From: Nocardia niwae NBRC 108934 = DSM 45340
GTDB taxonomy: Bacteria > Actinomycetota > Actinomycetes > Mycobacteriales > Mycobacteriaceae
Assembly: GCF_001613465.1 (NCBI RefSeq)
Contig: NZ_BDCK01000037.1
Span: 62,001-126,000 of the forward strand
Direction: 5' to 3'
DNA length: 64,000 bases
Shown here: positions 8,666 to 17,030 of the stretch, piece by piece
How the letters are laid out: each line of letters starts with the position of its first letter
Position numbering within the stretch: the first letter of the stretch is position 1
The notes under the pieces: generated by a model
Seen by the model: the letters and a program-made list of their open reading frames with translations, nothing else
Database searches by the model: none
Told to the model about the DNA's origin: nothing
Program-made: the position numbers and the translations under genes

Positions 8666-9358
8666 GTGCAGCACAACCCGACCGTCGACACCGCGACCAC
8701 ACGCACCGCGCTGGTCGTCGTCGCCCACCCCCGGCCCGATTCGCTGACCGCCCACATCGCCGACCTGGCCAACCGGCGGCTCACCACGGCCGGCTACCGG
8801 ATCGACCTGCTCGATCTGCACGCCGAGAACTTCGATCCCCGCATGACGGCCGCCGACCTCCCGGAATGGGGCAACCGCGAGAAGGCCTACTCCCCCGAAG
8901 TCGAGAACCATATGCGGCGCATCCTCGCTGCCGACGTGATCGTCGCGGTCTTCCCGGTGTACTGGATGCAGGTCCCGGCAATTCTGAAGGGCTGGATCGA
9001 TCGGGTGTGGAACTACGGATTCGCCTACGGCCGCAGCAAGCCCCGGCTCGCGGGCAAGCGCATGCTGTGGCTGGGGCTGGCCGGCGCGGCGGACGACGAC
9101 GCGATCGTCGAACTCATGCAGGATGCGCTCAGCGCGCAACTCAACGACGGTATCGCCTACTACTGCGGTCTCACGCAGTCGTCGGTGGGGCTGTTGGCCG
9201 GCGCGGAGGAAAAGCGGCAGCGCCTCGATGCCGCGGGCAACCTGCTGCTCGACGAAGCCCTCACCGGCGCGGTTCGCGAGGCCCACTATGCGGGCTTGGA
9301 AGACCGGGCGCTGGGCTTCATCGATGATTTCCTCGCCGCCGATCGCGTGCCGGCCTGA
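8666..9358 (+). CDS. NAD(P)H-dependent flavodoxin-fold oxidoreductase (quinone reductase family)
   Basis: A 230-residue protein with the flavodoxin-like fold of the NQO1/MdaB/KefF group: VVVAHPRPDSLTAHIA binds the FMN/FAD phosphate near the N-terminus, VFPVYWMQVPAILKGWIDR is the hallmark second motif, and YGFAYG follows. It would carry out two-electron reduction of quinones or similar electrophiles in the cytosol. GTG 8666 is preceded by a strong AAGGAGG only 4 bases away, the only good signal here. It lies divergent from the AraC regulator, which suggests induction by an electrophilic or aromatic effector. Confidence 0.87.
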   Translation: MQHNPTVDTATTRTALVVVAHPRPDSLTAHIADLANRRLTTAGYRIDLLDLHAENFDPRMTAADLPEWGNREKAYSPEVENHMRRILAADVIVAVFPVYWMQVPAILKGWIDRVWNYGFAYGRSKPRLAGKRMLWLGLAGAADDDAIVELMQDALSAQLNDGIAYYCGLTQSSVGLLAGAEEKRQRLDAAGNLLLDEALTGAVREAHYAGLEDRALGFIDDFLAADRVPA

Positions 9359-9460
9359 CCACTGAAGGGTCGGTTCCCGGCGCTGGGCGCAGACCGAACC
9401 ACGCCACCGCCGCAGCTACGTGGTGGGCGAACAGTTTGCCAGTGACCAGCTACCGAGAAG

Positions 9461-9494
9461 CGCTCGGCGTGTCCGTTGGCCGGCACGCCGAGCG
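9461..9494. terminator. Inverted repeat between convergent genes
   Basis: CGCTCGGCGTG and its exact complement CACGCCGAGCG are separated by 12 bases, between the 3' ends of the reductase gene (9358) and the minus-strand gene ending at 9508. Position and symmetry fit a bidirectional terminator. Confidence 0.55.
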
Positions 9495-9507
9495 GTATCC
9501 GTCCGGT

Positions 9508-10242
9508 TCAGCTTCGGACGCCGAGCGTGCCGGTCCAGGTCGCCGTGTCGAGACCGGCCCGCGCGGCCAGTGCGAACATGGCGGCGAGGTCGTTGTCGGT
9601 GCGTGGTGGGGAATCGTCCTCGGGGTAATGCTGTGCCTTCAACCGAACCATCGTCTCGGCGAAGGATCGAAGCACGGACTCGGTGAGCGCGCCACGCTCG
9701 GCTGCGTCGAGCAGTTGATCACACAGCTCCGGCATACCGGTGTCGGTGGCATCGAACTCCAGCCGTTCGGCGATCTCGCCGACCGCGCCCGCCCGTGTCG
9801 TCAAAGCCGAAAGCCCGCAGTCGAGTCCGTCGTCGGCCAGATCGTCCGGGTAGGGCGCCCGATGCCAGGCCCCCTCGTCGAACCAGTAGATGCAGCCGAC
9901 CATGTAGTCATCGATCAGGTCCCGCAGGTAGCGCCGCGGTAGCCATTCCGGCGCTCCTGCCAGCAGGTCGATCGCGGGCTCATACCCCTTGACCCGGCTC
10001 GATTCGTCCTCGCCGACGAGCAGTGCGCGGCCGTCGCCGAACCACTTCAGCACCCACCAGGTACACCCGCAGTCGTCCCAGTGCAGGCCGTCGTCGTCGA
10101 TCCAGTATCCCGAACGATGCTGCTGCGGCTCGCGCTCCCCGTCGCGATCGTAGGTAGCGACCGCTACGGCCGCCCACCGCGCCCACAGCAGCCGCGCGTC
10201 CGGCAGATCGTCAGGGCGCCCGGGCCGGTGTAGCTTCGCCAA
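9508..10242 (-). CDS. Protein of unknown function, 244 residues
   Basis: I do not recognise this protein. It is soluble, acidic and Trp-rich, with a Cys/Trp patch (DDCGCTWWVLKWFGDG) at about residues 56-71, then YWFDEGAWHRAPYPDDLADDG and a helical C-terminal third. It opens with TTG, but AGGAG sits 7 bases upstream, so that start is well supported. Codon use matches the surrounding genes and the frame has no antisense competitor with motifs. The start of the protein (DLPDARLLWARWAAVAVATYDRD) reads as a compact folded domain. No operon partner is apparent. Confidence 0.7.
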   Translation of the reverse strand: MAKLHRPGRPDDLPDARLLWARWAAVAVATYDRDGEREPQQHRSGYWIDDDGLHWDDCGCTWWVLKWFGDGRALLVGEDESSRVKGYEPAIDLLAGAPEWLPRRYLRDLIDDYMVGCIYWFDEGAWHRAPYPDDLADDGLDCGLSALTTRAGAVGEIAERLEFDATDTGMPELCDQLLDAAERGALTESVLRSFAETMVRLKAQHYPEDDSPPRTDNDLAAMFALAARAGLDTATWTGTLGVRS

Positions 10243-10663
10243 TGTCGTTCTCCTGATTCATGTTCGGCGCCGGGCTTCGGCAGCCGCTCCAGCATCGCGT
10301 GCACGCGCAGTATCGCCGACGACGCATCAATCGACGAGCCACCCACCGGGTCCGGTCGCCGAACTCCTGCCCTGGCGGACCTGGCGGTCCGCTTCAAAGC
10401 CCAGTACGAAGCGGCGATCCAAGATCTCGCCCGCAAGGCCCTGATCCTCGATACCGTCGTGCAGCCGGCCTGACCCGTCGAAAGGGTATCGAGTTCCGAG
10501 CGGGCCTTCGGCGGCGCGGGCCGGGCTCCGGTTCCCAGTGGTTACCTACTGAGGGAGAATACGGGCGTGAGCGATGCAATCAGCAACAAGTTCGACCATC
10601 AGCTCGGCGTTCCAGCGATCGCGGCGCCGACGGACGCGGTGGCAGTCGTCGGCCGCTAGCTCG
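10243..10663 (+). other. 421-base stretch with decayed-looking coding traces
   Basis: One frame ending at TGA 10471-10473 reads LADLAVRFKAQYEAAIQDLA near its end, which resembles a helical protein tail. A second short frame opens at GTG 10567 behind GGGAGAA and stops at TAG after 30 codons (SDAISNKFDHQLGVPAIAAP near its start). Neither is a complete gene. They may be remnants or, in the second case, the frameshifted beginning of the next gene. Confidence 0.3.
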
Positions 10664-11188
10664 ATGTCGGAGCGGGAAGTGCCGGGACGGGGCTTCTTGT
10701 CAGGGCCCGGCGGGAAGAGGTTCGACGAGCTGGAACGGTTGCGCAGGAAGCTGGAAGAAGGAATGAAGGCTGTGGAGACTCCCGGAGACGGAGACGGCAC
10801 GTCGAAAGTCACCCGGTTACCACGTCGCCCGCGGCGCGTGGCGGAAGAGGCCGGGGAGCGTCACCATAAGACTTGGCGTTCGGAAGGTGGCTCCGTCTAT
10901 GACCCCGCACCGACCAAGCCGGTCCTGCGATCCGAACTGCAGCGGGAGACAGGGTGGTGGCCGGTCGACCCCGGCGCGGCGGCGCACCCCGCTCCGAACG
11001 ACGATCCGGGCAGCGCCGAGCCCGGTGGAAGTGTCATCGATCTCGAGGCGTTGCGACGGAAACGAGCTGGTGACAATGCTCCGGCCGCCGGCATCCGGCG
11101 GATGGCCAAACCGCGCCGAGTGGGAAGAAGTACAGGCGCCCAAGGTGAGGCCGACAGTGGTGCCAGCGGTGATCACGATTCCCCATAG
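10664..11188 (+). CDS. Protein of unknown function, possibly frameshifted at its start
   Basis: The frame gives 174 residues from ATG 10664, with a short coiled coil (RFDELERLRRKLEEGMKAVE, about residues 24-43), a polar Arg/Pro-rich middle and a second helix (SVIDLEALRRKR). Third positions are GC-rich, which supports translation, but ATG 10664 has no ribosome binding site. A good start (GTG 10567 behind GGGAGAA) opens a different frame that ends at 10657-10659, so a one-base indel may have split one gene. I recognise no family. Function unknown. Confidence 0.4.
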   Translation: MSEREVPGRGFLSGPGGKRFDELERLRRKLEEGMKAVETPGDGDGTSKVTRLPRRPRRVAEEAGERHHKTWRSEGGSVYDPAPTKPVLRSELQRETGWWPVDPGAAAHPAPNDDPGSAEPGGSVIDLEALRRKRAGDNAPAAGIRRMAKPRRVGRSTGAQGEADSGASGDHDSP

Positions 11189-11242
11189 GTGAACCGACCT
11201 GCCCGGCCGCACCGACTCTCCGCGAGGCCGTCGCCGGACCAG

Positions 11243-11931
11243 TCAGGCCACGAAATCTCTGACCTGGGCGAATACGGTGGCATCATCGAGCAGTGCCACG
11301 TGGCCGACGCCTCCGGTCCTGGTGTTGGCCGCGCCGTTCAGCAGTACGCTCTGGTCCGGGTTGATGATTTCGTCGCACGGCGACCACCAGGTTCCGTAGG
11401 TCACGCCGCCCGGAGTTTCGTCGCCGCTGTTCAGTTCGGCGAGAAAGCTCGAACCAGGACGCATCTCCTCGCAGGAGACGTCGATGCAGCCGTAGGCCAC
11501 ATCGGTGCCGTGGTTGGGACCGCCGATGGAAACCCAGTCGTCGACGTAGCGCGTGCCGTCGAGGAATTTCAGGTACCGGCGGCTGTTGAGCCCGCCCATG
11601 GAGTGGGAGACGATGTCGATCTCGGACGCGCCGGTGGCGGCCCGCAGGGCGTCGGCCTCGGCCTTCACCACCTGGGCGATCAGTTCGTTCGACTGGTGTC
11701 GTCGTAGGTGAACGTGCGGAGCTCGGCCGAGCTGTAGCCGGCGGCGGTGAAGCGCGAGACCATGCTTTGCCAGTTCGACGCGGACCCCTGCCACCCGTGG
11801 ACGAACAAGATGGGATTCCTTGTGGGCGCGGCGGACGCGTGTTGCGGCGCGATCGTCAGAGTGGCTGCCGCACTGGCGACGAAAACTATTGCCGTGATGC
11901 CGATTCGGCGCATCATCGACCCGAGGATCAT
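11243..11931 (-). pseudogene. Secreted triacylglycerol lipase (alpha/beta hydrolase), broken by a one-base frameshift
   Basis: Starting at ATG 11931 (AAGGAG 7 bases upstream) the gene encodes a Sec signal peptide ending near ASAA, then the oxyanion motif PILFVHGWQGSASNW. At 11695-11696 the frame breaks: it reads FTYDDTSRTN and stops, while the next frame continues QSNELIAQVV, then the nucleophile motif SHSMGG (the GxSxG position), GGPNHGTD, and GHVALLDD with the catalytic His. Restoring one C (minus strand, CC to CCC) joins the halves seamlessly as DDTQSNELIA, so this is a recent single-base deletion or a sequencing error. The repaired protein would be about 230 residues, similar to small secreted Bacillus/Streptomyces-type lipases. 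All three catalytic elements are present once the frame is repaired. Confidence 0.8.
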
Positions 11932-12324
11932 GCTCGATCTCCTTGCTCGGCTCGCCTTGTCCGACGAGCAGGGCGACCGTAGCAACTCGCGAGCCACAGC
12001 ATCGCGACTTGAAACCTTTGTTATTGAGATCTTCGCAGCGGGCCGAGTACGGTGAGGAACCGACCGCATCGACGCCGGGGCTTCATCGAGCCGCCGATCT
12101 TCCTCGACCCGCCGCTACGGCGGGGAGAACCCGGCCGAGAGCAGACCTGGATCGCACCGCTGTCAGGTTCGCGGTCCGGCGGGCGTGCCGGATCGGCGGT
12201 CTCGCGGACGATGTCATCGCCCCCGCCTGCCGCAGCGAGCCGGTGCTGAGAACTCGACTTCGGCAGATCGACAGCGTAGGCGGCCGCTGTTCGGCGGGGA
12301 GCACGCGAATCCGCCCGGTATCGG
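11932..12324. other. 393-base gap without a recognisable gene
   Basis: Short GC-rich frames run on both strands, but none has a motif or good start. The lipase ribosome binding site and presumably its promoter lie at the left edge (11932-11990, AT-richer). Confidence 0.4.
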
Positions 12325-12933
12325 TCAGGCGTCCCGTTCCCGCGCGCCCACGATGCGCAGACCGAGGTCGACGTAGTAGTCGCCGATTTCCTCGGGTGAC
12401 CACGGACCGTCATCCCGGTACCACCGGGCGAGGTCGATGCCGAGTGAGAGCAGGGCGATCGCGGCCACGCGTGGATTCGGGTGGTCGAAGACGCCCGCCG
12501 CGACGCCGCGCTCGATCAGGCTCCGCACCTCGCTGTCGATGACGCGCCGGATTGCTTTGATCTCCCGGCGGTGCTCCGGGCTGAGCGCGGCGAGCTCGTA
12601 GTTGATGACCCTGGCCACGGTGTGCGCGCGGGCGTGATGGATCGAGAATTCACGCATCACCGCGATCAACTGGCCGACCGGGTCGGCCGCGGAGGCGATA
12701 GCTGCCCGGATTCTGTCCAGGGTGTCCTGATGACCCGCACGCGAGACCTGGTAGAGCAACTCCTCCTTGGAACGGTGGTGAACGTAGATCGCCGCGGTAC
12801 TGAGGCCTGCGATCGAGGTGATGTCGCGGGTCGTCGATCCGTGGAAGCCGCGATCGGCGAACGCGGCGACCGCGGCTTCCAGCAGCCGTGCTCGCGTCTC
12901 GTCCGCACGGGAGCGGTCTTCTGGTCCGGTCAC
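12325..12933 (-). CDS. TetR/AcrR-family transcriptional regulator
   Basis: A 202-residue regulator. The N-terminal helix-turn-helix runs over residues 13-60 (AAVAAFADRGFHGSTTRDI, then AGLSTAAIYVHHRSKEELLY), and the rest is an all-helical ligand-binding and dimerisation domain. GTG 12933 is the start that fits the family length; the frame continues upstream without homology. It sits downstream of, and on the same strand as, the oxidoreductase at 13279, at the far end of the catabolic cluster. It may therefore control that cluster or itself, but no operator could be assigned. Confidence 0.85.
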   Translation of the reverse strand: MTGPEDRSRADETRARLLEAAVAAFADRGFHGSTTRDITSIAGLSTAAIYVHHRSKEELLYQVSRAGHQDTLDRIRAAIASAADPVGQLIAVMREFSIHHARAHTVARVINYELAALSPEHRREIKAIRRVIDSEVRSLIERGVAAGVFDHPNPRVAAIALLSLGIDLARWYRDDGPWSPEEIGDYYVDLGLRIVGARERDA

Positions 12934-13278
12934 CGGCTCAGTCTCGCATCCGTCCGTCCGAAACCTGCGGACCGGTATGGTCCGCCGGGCCGCCCGCCCT
13001 CGGCCGCGCGCCGACAGTTGCACAGACTCGACACCGCGACGCCTCGTCCGGTCGCGTACGGCGGCACCAATCGGGAAGGAGTTCCGAATCCCACCCCGTA
13101 CCCACCGAGCACGCGTCCGGGCGAACGTCGTCGCCCAACGCTGGGGCGCACCGACATTCTGTGCCCCTCTCGGCCCGTCACAGCCCGGCCGAATGCTCGA
13201 CGGCACCGCCGCCCGGCTCGCAGACTCTCCGCATAAGCCAGGGTCCGCGCGTTATCGAGCGGGTTCGATGCGCTCGAT
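12934..13278. other. 345-base gap between TetR gene and oxidoreductase gene
   Basis: No supported gene. The long frames here are extensions of the TetR frame or antisense to it. This gap must contain the TetR promoter if that gene is transcribed on its own. Confidence 0.4.
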
Positions 13279-14280
13279 TCAGAGCGCCAGCACGAGCTTC
13301 CCGATGTTCGCTCCGGTGAACAGCATGTTGAGCGTCTCGCCGAACTGTCCGACGCCACCCTCGACGACGTGCTCGCGGCCCTTCAGCGTCCCGTCGGCCA
13401 GCAATCGCGAAATGTGCGCTACAGCCTCGCCATAGCGGTCGGCATAGTCCATGACGACGAATCCGGTCATGGAGGCGCGGAAGACCAACAGCGACATGTA
13501 GCGCGACGGTCCGGGGGGCAGCTTGTCGTCGTTGTACGCCGAGATCGCCCCGCACAGCACCACGCGGGCGCCGAAGCGGAGATTGGCGAGCGCGGCGTCG
13601 AGAATGTCGCCGCCCACATTGTCGAAGTAGATGTCGATCCCCTGGGGAGCCAGTTCGCGCAATCGCCGCAGCACGTCCTCGTTCCGATAGTCGACGGCCG
13701 CGTCGAAACCGAACTCCTCGGTGAGCCATCGGCATTTCTCCGCTCCACCGGCGATACCGATCACCGTGGCGCCATGGGCTTTCGCGATCTGCCCCGCCAC
13801 GCTGCCGACAGCTCCGGCCGCGGCCGACACGACAACGGTTTCCCCCGCGCGCAGTTTCCCGACCTCGAGGAGACCGAAATACGCTGTCATGCCGGGCATC
13901 CCGAGCGCACCGAGCCACGTGGGGCCCGAGGCCACACTGGGGTCGACCTTCCCGACGTTTTTCCCGTCGCTGATCGCGAATTCGGTCACCCCGAACGTTC
14001 CGCTGACAATGTCGCCGACGGCGAAGTCCGAGTGCCTGGACTCGACGACCGTCGCGATGTCCAGCGATCGCATCACCTCGCCGACCCCGACCGGCGGCAC
14101 GTACGAGCGCACGTCGTTGAGCCATCCGCGCATCGCGGGATCGAGGGAGATGAAGTCGACCTTGACCAGGATCTCTCCCGCGGCGAGTTCGGGGAGCTCC
14201 TCGGTCGTGAGGTCCCAGGTGTCGGCGTCGGGCAGTCCTGATGGACGCCGCGCGAGGCGCACCTGCTGGGTCTTGGTCAT
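13279..14280 (-). CDS. NADP-dependent MDR-family oxidoreductase (enone/alkenal reductase type)
   Basis: A 333-residue zinc-independent medium-chain reductase. The N-terminal GroES-like half contains ISLDPAMRGW, typical of the leukotriene B4 12-hydroxydehydrogenase/CurA group. The Rossmann half has VVSAAAGAVGSVAGQIAK for NADPH, followed by IDIYFDNVGGDILDAAL. It would reduce alpha,beta-unsaturated ketones or quinones with NADPH. ATG 14280 is preceded by GGAAGAG at 5 bases. It is separated from the monooxygenase gene upstream by only 22 bases, so the two are probably co-transcribed. Confidence 0.87.
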   Translation of the reverse strand: MTKTQQVRLARRPSGLPDADTWDLTTEELPELAAGEILVKVDFISLDPAMRGWLNDVRSYVPPVGVGEVMRSLDIATVVESRHSDFAVGDIVSGTFGVTEFAISDGKNVGKVDPSVASGPTWLGALGMPGMTAYFGLLEVGKLRAGETVVVSAAAGAVGSVAGQIAKAHGATVIGIAGGAEKCRWLTEEFGFDAAVDYRNEDVLRRLRELAPQGIDIYFDNVGGDILDAALANLRFGARVVLCGAISAYNDDKLPPGPSRYMSLLVFRASMTGFVVMDYADRYGEAVAHISRLLADGTLKGREHVVEGGVGQFGETLNMLFTGANIGKLVLAL

Positions 14281-14302
14281 GAGTTCTCTTCCCGTTCGTG
14301 CA

Positions 14303-14626
14303 TCAGAGCGCTCCCAGTTCGGGATCGCCCGCGGGCAACGCGTCGAAGACCAGCACTTCGGCCGGATCGGTGAGCGCGTCGCCCAAAGCCGCACCGATCT
14401 CGCGCAGCGCCGCGCTCTGACCGTGCGCTCGCAGCGCTTCCTTGGACGCCCATTTCTCGATCATCACGAATCGACCGGGTTCGCCGAACCGTCGATGCAG
14501 TGCGTAGAGCAGGCAGCCCGGCTCGGCGTGCACTGCGGGCGCGGCCGCTCGCAACGTCCGCTCCACCAGCTCTTCCTGGCCCGGCTTCGCGATCATGGTC
14601 GCCACTACCACGCGGGGTTCGGCCAT
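14303..14626 (-). CDS. Small antibiotic biosynthesis monooxygenase (ABM) domain protein
   Basis: A 107-residue single-domain ferredoxin-like protein of the putative quinol monooxygenase family: VVVATMIAKPGQEELVERTL at the N-terminus, CLLYALHRRFGEPGRFVMIE as the central strands, and WASKEALRAHGQS after them. Such proteins act as dimers, in some cases as cofactor-free oxygenases. ATG 14626 has GAGGAGG 5 bases upstream. It lies between the acyl-CoA dehydrogenase gene (51 bases upstream) and the NADPH oxidoreductase, suggesting participation in the same oxidative pathway, but its substrate is unknown. Confidence 0.82.
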   Translation of the reverse strand: MAEPRVVVATMIAKPGQEELVERTLRAAAPAVHAEPGCLLYALHRRFGEPGRFVMIEKWASKEALRAHGQSAALREIGAALGDALTDPAEVLVFDALPAGDPELGAL

Positions 14627-14677
14627 CGGTTCCTCCTCGACAGGTGGTTGTGTCGGTTCTTTTCCGTCCGGTTACCG

Positions 14678-15895
14678 TCACTTGCCCCACGACGGGTCGC
14701 GGCGGCGCAGCTCCATCTGGGCGATCGTGCGCTTGTGCACCTCGTCCGGCCCGTCCGCCAGACGCAACGTCCGCAGGTGCGCGTACATGTTCGCCAAGGG
14801 GAAGTCGTCGCAGACGCCACCACCGCCGTGGACCTGGATGGCCCGGTCGATCACCTTCAGAGCGACCTGGGGCGCGGCCACCTTGATCGCGGCGATCTGA
14901 ACGCGCGCTTCGCGGTTTCCGACGGTGTCCATCAGATGGGCAGCCTCCAGCGTCAGCAGTCGCGCCATATCGATCTCGATGCGGGACTCCGCGATCCAGT
15001 CCTGGATATTGGCGCGGTCGGCCAGCGGCGCGCCGAACGTCGTGCGCGTTTGCGCTCGGTCGATCATCAGGTCCAGCGCCCTTTCGGCCATGCCGATCGC
15101 GCGCATGCAGTGGTGGATCCGCCCCGGGCCGAGCCGGGCCTGGCCGATCATGAACCCGTCGCCCTCACCGGCGAGCAGCGCGGTGCGCGGCACCCGGACG
15201 TTCTCGAACACCACCTCCGCGTGCCCTTCCCGGTCCTGATACCCGAAGACGGGCAGGTTGCGCAAGACCGTTACGCCGGGGGTGTCGATCGGGACGACCA
15301 TCATGCTCTGCTGACGGTGCACGGGCGCATCCGGATCCGTCTTGCCCATCACGATGAGGACCTTGCAATTCTTGTGCAAGGCGTTGGAGGTCCACCATTT
15401 CCGGCCGTTGAGCACGTACTCGTCGCCGTCGGGCCGCATGCGCAGCTCGATGTTGGTGGCGTCGGAGCTGGCGACCGCGGGCTCGGTCATCGCGAACGCC
15501 GAGGCGATCTCGCCCTCCAGCAGCGGCCGCAACCAGGTCTGTTTGTGCTCGGGTGTGCCGAACAGCGTCAGCACTTCCATGTTGCCGGTGTCCGGCGCGT
15601 TGCAATTGGTTGCCTCCGGGGCCAGATGCGCACTGCGGCCCATGATTTCGGCGAGGGGCGCGTATTCCAGGTTGGTCAGCCCCGGGCCCCACTCCGGGTG
15701 CGGGTGGAACAGATTCCACAGACCGCGCTTACGCGCTTCGGTCTTGAGTTCTTCCAGGATCGGCGGATGGAAGTGCGGATCACCGGACTCCGCCATCTGG
15801 GCGTGGTAGATCGCCTCCGCAGGGTAGACGCGCTCGTCCATGAAGGCGAGCAGATCCTCGCGGTATCGGCGAGATCGCTCCGAGAGCTCGAACAT
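14678..15895 (-). CDS. Acyl-CoA dehydrogenase
   Basis: A 405-residue flavoenzyme of the ACAD family. The FAD-binding signature AFAMTEPAVASSDATNIE lies near residue 140, KWWTSNALHKNCKVLIVMGK follows, and the C-terminal helical domain has the FAD-dimer segment IQVHGGGGVCDDFPL. Its resemblance is to the ACAD10/11-like bacterial subgroup. It would introduce a double bond into acyl-CoA or, if paired with the kinase-fold protein encoded next door, eliminate phosphate from a 4-phosphoacyl-CoA. ATG 15895 has GAGGAG 5 bases upstream, and an inverted repeat at 15938-15959 lies in its upstream region. Confidence 0.9.
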   Translation of the reverse strand: MFELSERSRRYREDLLAFMDERVYPAEAIYHAQMAESGDPHFHPPILEELKTEARKRGLWNLFHPHPEWGPGLTNLEYAPLAEIMGRSAHLAPEATNCNAPDTGNMEVLTLFGTPEHKQTWLRPLLEGEIASAFAMTEPAVASSDATNIELRMRPDGDEYVLNGRKWWTSNALHKNCKVLIVMGKTDPDAPVHRQQSMMVVPIDTPGVTVLRNLPVFGYQDREGHAEVVFENVRVPRTALLAGEGDGFMIGQARLGPGRIHHCMRAIGMAERALDLMIDRAQTRTTFGAPLADRANIQDWIAESRIEIDMARLLTLEAAHLMDTVGNREARVQIAAIKVAAPQVALKVIDRAIQVHGGGGVCDDFPLANMYAHLRTLRLADGPDEVHKRTIAQMELRRRDPSWGK

Positions 15896-15937
15896 GGCGA
15901 CTCCTCATCCTGACCGGTGGCTTCCTGCGCACCGTAT

Positions 15938-15959
15938 TTGAATTCGACATCAGATTCAA
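15938..15959. promoter_or_regulatory. Inverted repeat upstream of the acyl-CoA dehydrogenase gene
   Basis: TTGAAT and ATTCAA are separated by 10 bases in an AT-rich island between the kinase-like gene and the acyl-CoA dehydrogenase gene. It is the size of a TetR-type operator and 43 bases from the start codon. Candidate operator only. Confidence 0.4.
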
Positions 15960-15989
15960 CTTTGGCCCGGTCGCGGAGCGCCGGGTCGA

Positions 15990-17030
15990 TCATCGGCTGT
16001 TGTCATCGAGCGCTTCGATTCCGATGCGCAGCAGCGGTTCGACCCCGGATCCCACGGTCTCGAAGCCGGAGCCCACGGTTTGCCCGTGGAGATGGCGGTA
16101 GTGGATGCCTTCGAGAATCGCCGCGAGTTTGAAGGCGGCCAGGCCCAGATAGAAACCGAAGTGCGCGAGGTCGCGGCCGCTGCGTTCGGCGTACCGGTCG
16201 AGTAGTTCGGCCTCGGTGAGGAACCCGGGCGCGAGGGCTACGTCGCTGAGACCGGTGACGCCGATCTCGCCGATGCGGTGATACAGCAGCAGGAGCGCCA
16301 CATCGGTGAGCGGATCACCCAAAGTCGCCATCTCCCAGTCGATCACGGCGACCACGCGGTCGCCGGAGTCCATCAGGATGTTGTCGAGCCGGTAGTCGCC
16401 GTGCACGATTCCATCCGGAGACTGTGGGGGCTGGTGGGCCGCGAGCTTTCCGTACAGCGCGTCCGCATCCGGCAGTTCCCTGGAGCGGGAGGCGTCCAAC
16501 TGCTTCTTCCAACGGTGCACCTGCCGAGCCAGGAATCCGTTCGGGCGTCCGAAATCCGCAAGTCCGACTTCCGCGGGAACGACGGTGTGGAGAGCGGCCA
16601 GAGCGTCGGCCATTCCGGTCGAGATGGTTCGCGTCCGGTCGGCGCCGACCGCCGTGAGTTCGGCCGCCGCGCGGTAGGGCGTCCCGATCACCCGCTCCAT
16701 CAGATAGAAGGGCGCGCCGAGGATGCCGGGATCCTCGCAGAGCGTGTAGGTGGCGGGGACGGGTACGCCGGTGCCGGCCAGCGCGGTCATGACCCGGTAT
16801 TCCCTGGACATGTCGTGTGCGGTCGCCAGCACGTGGCCGAGCGGGGGCCGCCGCACGATCCACGCCGACCGGCCGTCGCTGATCTCGTAGGTGAGGTTGG
16901 ATCTCCCGCCTGCGATCAGGCGACCGGTGAGCGGTCCGGCGAGCAGATCCGGCTCGACATCGGCCAGCCATGCCGCCAGCCGATCCACGTCCAAGCCGGG
17001 CAGAACCTCGCGGTTACGGTCGCTCGTCAA
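15990..17030 (-). CDS. Phosphotransferase-family (APH fold) acyl-CoA kinase-like protein
   Basis: A 346-residue protein with the aminoglycoside phosphotransferase fold: a nucleotide-binding N-lobe with GGRSNLTYEI (41-50), the catalytic loop HGDYRLDN (210-217) with Asp212, and the metal-binding DWE (231-233) followed by ATLGDPLTD. It belongs to the ACAD10/11 N-domain and FadE36-like group rather than to antibiotic kinases. In that family it phosphorylates 4-hydroxyacyl-CoA so that a partner acyl-CoA dehydrogenase, here the next gene, can remove the phosphate. TTG 17030 overlaps the stop of the MaoC gene by four bases (TTGA), which decides the start and implies coupling. Confidence 0.85.
   Translation of the reverse strand: MTSDRNREVLPGLDVDRLAAWLADVEPDLLAGPLTGRLIAGGRSNLTYEISDGRSAWIVRRPPLGHVLATAHDMSREYRVMTALAGTGVPVPATYTLCEDPGILGAPFYLMERVIGTPYRAAAELTAVGADRTRTISTGMADALAALHTVVPAEVGLADFGRPNGFLARQVHRWKKQLDASRSRELPDADALYGKLAAHQPPQSPDGIVHGDYRLDNILMDSGDRVVAVIDWEMATLGDPLTDVALLLLYHRIGEIGVTGLSDVALAPGFLTEAELLDRYAERSGRDLAHFGFYLGLAAFKLAAILEGIHYRHLHGQTVGSGFETVGSGVEPLLRIGIEALDDNSR

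Noticed and set aside
13721..15913. 730-codon plus-strand frame across the oxidoreductase, ABM and acyl-CoA dehydrogenase genes
   Set aside because: It is antisense to three genes with clear motifs and ribosome binding sites.
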